Assembly: GCA_030631455.1 (NCBI GenBank)
Contig: DAOVLC010000017.1
Coordinates: 1-10,583 of the forward strand
Origin: Candidatus Zixiibacteriota bacterium
GTDB taxonomy: Bacteria > Zixibacteria > MSB-5A5 > JAABVY01 > JAHJOQ01
Direction of reading: 5' to 3'
DNA: 10,583 bases
Shown here: positions 6,720 to 10,583 of the stretch, in pieces
How the letters are laid out: each line of letters starts with the position of its first letter
Position numbering within the stretch: position 1 is the first letter of the stretch
The notes under the pieces: generated by a model
Told to the model about the DNA's origin: nothing
The model's database searches: none
Seen by the model: the letters and a program-made list of their open reading frames with translations, nothing else
Translations under genes and position numbers: made by a program

Positions 6720-7229
6720 GTGAAAAAGCTCACATTCCTTACGATGGTCATGACTCTCACAATATTATTTGCATCAAGCGCTTCTGCAGGCATGATGTGG
6801 TGGCAGATATCCGGCACGTGTGCATGCCTGGCGGATTCGGCAAATGATTTTCACCTTCTGGTTGACGTTGACAACATCGATAATATAGTAATTATCAATG
6901 ACCCATGTCCTACCTGCACAGGCGTTGAAATCACCGTGAGCGATGAGGGGACAGGGCTGGTCCAGGTGGACATTGACTTCATCGGTGACGTTGTGATACC
7001 CGGTGCCGGTATAGAGATGGTCTTCAGCACTAATGAAGAGGTATTCCATGCCGAAGGATACTGGACCTTCGACGGTGAGTTCGCTTCCTCTTCAGACGTT
7101 GATTTCGAATGGCTACCTAACAGCCCACTGCCATCAATGACTGAGTACGGCATGATCGTTCTCGCGTTAGCTCTTCTGGCATCCGGTATGTGGGTATACA
7201 GAATGAGAAAAACTGACGCAAAGGCGTAG
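6720..7229 (+). CDS. Small secreted protein with IPTL-CTERM-like tail (paralogue B)
   Basis: A 169-residue protein. A longer frame begins at TTG 6690, but GGGAGG at 6709-6714 sits five bases before GTG 6720, and starting there gives MKKL and a clean signal peptide as in paralogue A. Cleavage is predicted after ASA23. The mature body has two Cys pairs, CAC near residue 34 and CPTC near residue 63, which could bind metal or form disulfides. It shares DFH, NDPCP/KDPSP, a GTG-V-DID stretch and EGYWT(F/V)D with A. Identity by eye is about one third. The tail is LPSMTEYG, a hydrophobic span (MIVLALALLASGMWVY), then RMRKTDAKA, again IPTL-CTERM-like. It has its own promoter. The next gene is convergent and starts its stop codon 43 bases away; I see no clear terminator between them. 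Function of the body is unknown. Confidence 0.85.
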   Translation: MKKLTFLTMVMTLTILFASSASAGMMWWQISGTCACLADSANDFHLLVDVDNIDNIVIINDPCPTCTGVEITVSDEGTGLVQVDIDFIGDVVIPGAGIEMVFSTNEEVFHAEGYWTFDGEFASSSDVDFEWLPNSPLPSMTEYGMIVLALALLASGMWVYRMRKTDAKA

Positions 7230-7271
7230 CCACGGCTTCAGATAGAATCAGGTATGGAGGGGAAACCCAAC

Positions 7272-8525
7272 CTACTTGGCATTCTTGTCGATTATAGAGT
7301 ACCCGAGGTCTTCAACGACCTTTTTCATATTCGAAACGTCTGGACTCTTCCCGTATATTTTCGCTGACTTACGCTTGAGATCGACATCTACAGTGTCGAC
7401 ACCGTCACATTCGGCAAGCGCGTCCTGCACCTTGGAGGCGCAATGAAGACAAGTCATCCCATCCACACCAAGAACAGCGACGGGAGGAACATCCGGAGCA
7501 CCTGTCTTGCTGCGACGAGCGAAATACGGGCTTAGAACGGCGTATAGAAGAATAAGAACAAGCGCCAATGAGCTGGCTATTCGCAGCCATTCCGGAAGCA
7601 TCGTGTGATGTAGATGGACGATATTGCTGCCGGCTCCTGCTAGTATCTGATCGAGAAGCAGGCCTGATGCCAGAGCTGTGAAGGCGACAGTAGCGAGATA
7701 GATGAAGGTCGTCCGCCTTCCGAGGACTTTCCAAATCGTGGTAATTGCTGCTGCGTTGGTGGCCGGACCTGTGACAAGAAACACTAGCGCAGCGCCGGGA
7801 GAGATACCTTTCGCAATCAGAACAGCCGCAATCGGTACGGAAGCCGTCGCACAAACATAGACCGGTATGCCGAGCAGCATCATTATCAACATCGAGCCGA
7901 TACCGGCGCCGATGAGCCCGAGGAAGAAATCATCGGGTATGATGGCGGCTATGCACCCAGCGATAAGAAGCCCGATCAATAGCGATTTGCCTATATCCTG
8001 TGGCAGTGCTACGAACCCATACTTGAATGCCTGAGTCACTCGCTCCGAGAATCGGAGATCTGAAGGCCCGCCGTCATTGGTCGCAACCGGCAGACCGATG
8101 TCATTCTTGCCATTGCCGAAACTTTCGACGAGTTGCCCGCCGATCAGTCCGGTCACAAGTGCCGCTACCGGCCTGAAAATGGCGAAGATAGGTCCGAGCA
8201 GACTATAGGTAACCATTATGCTATCGACGCCGGTTTGTGGGGTAGACAGGAGAAACGAGGTTGTCGCTCCCCGGCTCGCACCGCGTCGTCTGAGATATGC
8301 GGCGACCGGAATCACACCGCACGAGCATAACGGGAGAGGTATCCCGAGTAGCGATGCCTTCGTTATCGACCAGAAACCGCGATCGCCGAGATGTCGTTCT
8401 ACAAGCCTGGTGGATACGGTAACGGAAAGTACTCCGGCCACAAGAAAGCCGAGGATCAGATACGGTGCCATGTCCGCAAGAACGTTCCAGAATTCGACAG
8501 CAACAATATAAACAGTGTCAAGCAT
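7272..8525 (-). CDS. SO_0444/ArsP-family permease with C-terminal HMA domain (metal efflux)
   Basis: A 417-residue polytopic membrane protein of the permease family PF03773 (DUF318/ArsP_1), nearest in style to SO_0444-type Cu/Zn efflux transporters. The first signature is GIPLPLCSCGVIPVAAYLRR (61-80), with the CxC Cys pair C67/C69. It is followed by GASRGATTSFLLSTPQTGVDS (82-102). The second half has GIPVYVCATASVPIAA (219-234) and TGPATNAAAITTIWKVLGRRT. After a last membrane span, residues 350-417 form a heavy-metal-associated domain with GMTCLHC (356-362). The family exports metal ions or organoarsenicals; with the HMA domain, copper or a similar soft metal is the likelier substrate (inference). 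An upstream GTG (8577-8579) is in frame, but ATG 8523-8525 overlaps the stop of the preceding gene by eight bases and gives a typical N-terminus, so it is preferred. Confidence 0.87.
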   Translation of the reverse strand: MLDTVYIVAVEFWNVLADMAPYLILGFLVAGVLSVTVSTRLVERHLGDRGFWSITKASLLGIPLPLCSCGVIPVAAYLRRRGASRGATTSFLLSTPQTGVDSIMVTYSLLGPIFAIFRPVAALVTGLIGGQLVESFGNGKNDIGLPVATNDGGPSDLRFSERVTQAFKYGFVALPQDIGKSLLIGLLIAGCIAAIIPDDFFLGLIGAGIGSMLIMMLLGIPVYVCATASVPIAAVLIAKGISPGAALVFLVTGPATNAAAITTIWKVLGRRTTFIYLATVAFTALASGLLLDQILAGAGSNIVHLHHTMLPEWLRIASSLALVLILLYAVLSPYFARRSKTGAPDVPPVAVLGVDGMTCLHCASKVQDALAECDGVDTVDVDLKRKSAKIYGKSPDVSNMKKVVEDLGYSIIDKNAK

Positions 8526-9342
8526 CTTCCAATATATCCTCGGCTGAGTGGTCTCTAAAGTAGTCGGCAATCCCGACACCGTATTTCATGCCCAATCTTG
8601 TGAGTGCGAAATCGTACTTCGTCGGGTCTTCCGGGGCGATTTTTCGGAACCCCTCTGTAATCTCCTTCGCAGTTTTCATATCCGCCTGTTTGCGTTCGGC
8701 CATGCCGAACAGCCGACCAATCCTGTGAATATGGGTGACGAGCGGTAGTATCAGTTTCGACTTGACTATTCCATCCCAGCCGCCCGGGTCGACCTTGTCT
8801 CTTCTAACCATCCATTTCAGGAAAAGGTTCAGTCTTTTGCAGGCGCTGCCATTCTCAGGTCGGGGGATAAGTGTGCCGCATCCGCCATTGCTTGCTTCAC
8901 GTATCTTAGACGCAAAGAGGCAAAGAGCAACGGAAATATCCTGATCGTGAATATTCATACCTGCCTTGAAACAAAGCTCGAGCGATCCGAAATTGCCAAT
9001 CACACTCTTAATCCCAATCAGCATCGATGAAAGTTCCATGCCGGTTGTGAACCGATGTTTGAAACTTTCGAATAAGTTTCGCAGAGATTGGCTGGAAGAT
9101 CGTCTCAGGAATCGAGAAGGGGATATCATCGGGTCAAGAACGGCCGAAGCACTGTTCACTATCTGTGTCACCCTGCCATACGCAAGTGAGGATGCGATCA
9201 GTGCCGCAATCTCGCGATCAGCGACGCTGTCATAGCGGAGAACCAGTTCCAGAGGGTCAGGGCTTACGAATCTCTTGTGATTGAAGTGATCGTAGAACCT
9301 TTCCAAATTCGTCTTGCTAATTGAGACGTGCCTGACAGGCAT
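8518..9342 (-). CDS. TIGR02757 / DUF2400 family protein
   Basis: A 274-residue protein, typical for this family of uncharacterised proteins. Recognisable blocks are FNHKRFVSPDPLELVLRY (20-37), ADREIAALIASSLAYGRVTQI (41-61), ENGSACKRLNLFLKWMVRRD (163-182) with VDPGGWDGI, LILPLVTHIHRIGRLFG (197-213), and the C-terminal EITEGFRKIAPEDPTKYDFALTRLGM. The L-x-x-P-L-x-T-H-x-x-R block resembles the VDTHV catalytic block of helix-hairpin-helix DNA glycosylases, so a distant link to base-excision enzymes is possible but unproven. Here the residue expected to be Asp is Val202. The frame could start at GTG 9349-9351, but GGAG eight bases before ATG 9340-9342 supports the ATG. It overlaps the downstream permease by eight bases, so the pair is probably translationally coupled. 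A functional link to metal efflux is not known to me. Confidence 0.9.
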   Translation of the reverse strand: MPVRHVSISKTNLERFYDHFNHKRFVSPDPLELVLRYDSVADREIAALIASSLAYGRVTQIVNSASAVLDPMISPSRFLRRSSSQSLRNLFESFKHRFTTGMELSSMLIGIKSVIGNFGSLELCFKAGMNIHDQDISVALCLFASKIREASNGGCGTLIPRPENGSACKRLNLFLKWMVRRDKVDPGGWDGIVKSKLILPLVTHIHRIGRLFGMAERKQADMKTAKEITEGFRKIAPEDPTKYDFALTRLGMKYGVGIADYFRDHSAEDILEDA

Positions 9343-9347
9343 AAGAC

Positions 9348-9482
9348 TCACTCCGGTTCTTGATTTTCCGTGCCGTGAATCAGGTCGTAGACAACTGCTG
9401 CTATGTGCGGAAGCCGTTTGAAATACCCCGCGTGCCCATGGTTAAGCCCTCCGGGGCCCAGGCAAATCGGAATATCTAATTC
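9348..9482 (-). pseudogene. Start-less C-terminal gene fragment (44 codons)
   Basis: Between the CBS gene and the TIGR02757 gene, one minus-strand frame is open from 9482 to a TGA at 9348-9350 and reads like a genuine protein C-terminus. It has CLGPGGLNHGHAGYFKRL followed by PHIAAVVYDLIHG and a polar end. It contains no ATG, GTG or TTG and is preceded immediately by an in-frame TAG (9483-9485), so it cannot be a gene on its own. Its GGAG near the stop serves as the ribosome binding site of the next gene, the arrangement expected of a former upstream operon gene. The LNHGHAGYF and IAxxVYDLI pattern recalls the C-terminal end of some alpha/beta-hydrolase-type proteins; that is a guess. I infer a deletion that removed its 5' part. 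Confidence 0.45.
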
Positions 9483-10027
9483 CTACAGCTACTCTTTATC
9501 CACTCAGCAACTTCCTGACAGACGTCGTCGAGCCGCAGCAAGCCGATCATTTTCCCTTTTCGAGTGACCAGCACGGACAAGGTCTCCCACATTACGATCT
9601 TGGTGATAGCTTCGCTCAGTGAGATGTTCTCGTCTATACTCTCAGTTACCGGATGCATTACATCTTTCACCTTTATGCGTCCGGCCCGGGTGCAAAGAAG
9701 GGTAAAGTCCCCACGGAAAAACTGGTAGTCTTGCGAGACTGAAGATATGAATTCCTCACTCACACCAGAACTCGAAAGCTTGCTCATATCGCTCACGATA
9801 GAGTGATGTGGCTCCAATGCTTTCAGGAAAGCAAGCTGGCCCAGTTTGCCGACTATGTTGTTTTTCTCATCGGTGACAAGAACCGCTCGAAACGGCTGAC
9901 GGCTGCGATCGCGCTTCTTCATGGCTTTTTCGAACTTCCGAATGGCCTCGCGGAGCGTATCATCTTGAGACACGATCCCGTATCTGTCGAGTGGCACCAT
10001 AAGGTCCTTGACACGTTTTGCTTTCAT
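9476..10027 (-). CDS. Two-CBS-domain protein
   Basis: A 183-residue cytoplasmic protein. The first CBS domain (about 3-70) begins KRVKDLMVPLDRYGIVSQDD and includes FRAVLVTDEKNNIVGKLGQLAFL; an insertion rich in charged residues (about 31-47) sits between its helix and second strand. A linker of about 45 residues precedes the second CBS domain (118-178), with IKVKDVMHPVTESIDENISL and LSVLVTRKGKMIGLLRLDDV. CBS pairs usually bind adenine nucleotides and regulate an attached or partner protein. There is no catalytic domain. Start ATG 10025-10027 is preceded by GAGG four bases away and a stronger AGGAGG twelve bases away. The upstream neighbour is an SLC13-type transporter, ending 116 bases before, which it could regulate (inference). 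Confidence 0.88.
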   Translation of the reverse strand: MKAKRVKDLMVPLDRYGIVSQDDTLREAIRKFEKAMKKRDRSRQPFRAVLVTDEKNNIVGKLGQLAFLKALEPHHSIVSDMSKLSSSGVSEEFISSVSQDYQFFRGDFTLLCTRAGRIKVKDVMHPVTESIDENISLSEAITKIVMWETLSVLVTRKGKMIGLLRLDDVCQEVAEWIKSSCRN

Positions 10028-10143
10028 AATACCTCAATACCTCCTATCGAATCACAACATACATGTGTACACGTGCAGGCTGTGAGGCGCTGGCTAATTC
10101 CACCATCTGAGAAATCCCCACAAGTTAGAATAACCCACCAACT

Positions 10144-10583
10144 CTACCTTAGACTTTCCATCGCTTGTCTCGCCGTCTCCAGAATGTCCGCAGGGAAACC
10201 GACAAGATTGAAGATAATAAGAAACCCGATGACCCAGACAATGACCAGTGATAAGAGCCAGAGAACGAATCCATACTTGACGAAATCAATCGGCCGGAGC
10301 ACTCGCTCTCCGGTATCGGGATATATGCCCAGACCAAAGACGATCGCGTTGTTTGGCGTACCTACAATCAGAAAGTGAGCGAACGACGTGGCAAACGCCA
10401 CGGCAAGTCCCGATGCCCATGGTTCCGCGGCATGTCCGCTCATTATACCGATAGGGATCACGATTGGACCCAATAGAGCAGTCGTGCCGGCGTCGGACAT
10501 GAAATTGGTCATGAGTCCTGAAAACGCCGAAAGGCCAACCCAGAGGCCAAATCCCTGGTCCATACCGAGGGATGTCAGAAACC
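10144..10583 (-). CDS. SLC13/DASS-family anion transporter, C-terminal part (cut by window end)
   Basis: The frame is open from the window edge to a TAG at 10144-10146, giving about 146 residues. It continues past the apparent ATG at 10561-10563 (FLTSLGMDQGFG), so that ATG is not the start. The C-terminal half of a sodium:dicarboxylate/sulfate (DASS, PF00939-like) transporter is recognisable: LMTNFMSDAGTTALLGPIVIPI corresponds to the second substrate/sodium motif region (usually S-N-T, here S-D-A), followed by SFAHFLIVGTPNNAIVFGLG, an RPIDFVKYGFVLW segment, and a last membrane span SLVIVWVIGFLIIFNLVG. These carriers sit in the cytoplasmic membrane and import dicarboxylates or sulfate-like anions with sodium; the substrate cannot be told from this part. 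The CBS-domain gene follows on the same strand. Confidence 0.83.
   Translation of the reverse strand, partial: FLTSLGMDQGFGLWVGLSAFSGLMTNFMSDAGTTALLGPIVIPIGIMSGHAAEPWASGLAVAFATSFAHFLIVGTPNNAIVFGLGIYPDTGERVLRPIDFVKYGFVLWLLSLVIVWVIGFLIIFNLVGFPADILETARQAMESLR

Noticed and set aside
9803..10378. 191-codon plus-strand open frame across the CBS and transporter genes
   Set aside because: It spans the antisense of two well-supported genes plus their intergenic gap, and the translation looks random.

Overview
The window looks like chromosomal DNA from a diderm (Gram-negative), LPS-exporting bacterium, probably an uncultured, mostly anaerobic-type lineage of the Zixibacteria/FCB or delta-proteobacteria-like sort. 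That placement is inference: it rests on the lptC-lptB-rpoN-hpf-hprK gene order, an LptC with a lipobox, and two secreted proteins with IPTL-CTERM-like tails. No rRNA, tRNA, CRISPR array, insertion sequence or phage gene is visible.

Left part (about 1-4900). A short 3' end of a plus-strand gene (1-150) converges on a minus-strand cluster. In transcription order this is lptC (4896 to 4300), lptB (4131 to 3406), rpoN (3323 to 1911), hpf (1548 to 1186) and hprK (1180 to 209). It is the classical LPS transport / sigma-54 / hibernation factor / HPr kinase block. It lacks an lptA between lptC and lptB, and no PTS gene follows hprK inside the window.

Middle part (about 4900-7230), plus strand. A divergent intergenic stretch leads into an open frame (5335-5946) that resembles only the N-terminal membrane half of apolipoprotein N-acyltransferase (Lnt) and stops where the nitrilase-like domain should begin. 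It is probably a decayed gene. Next come two tandem, diverged paralogues for small secreted proteins (6046-6540 and 6720-7229). Each has a Sec signal peptide, a beta-rich body and a C-terminal P-S-(L/M)-T-E-Y-G plus hydrophobic segment plus basic tail. They look like separate transcription units: a strong intrinsic terminator follows the first and a near-consensus sigma-70 promoter precedes the second. A 30-base leader block is repeated upstream of both and is better conserved than the coding regions.

Right part (7272-10583), minus strand. In transcription order: the 3' end of an SLC13/DASS-type transporter (cut by the window edge), a two-CBS-domain protein, a 44-codon start-less fragment that reads like the C-terminus of a lost gene, a TIGR02757/DUF2400 protein, and an SO_0444/ArsP-type permease with a C-terminal heavy-metal-binding domain. 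The last two genes overlap and are probably translationally coupled.

Several likely starts were chosen over the longest open frame because of ribosome binding sites or paralogue comparison (hpf, lptB, second secreted protein, TIGR02757 protein, permease). No complete novel system is obvious. The most interesting leads are the duplicated secreted-protein locus with its conserved leader, the truncated Lnt-like gene and the orphan C-terminal fragment.
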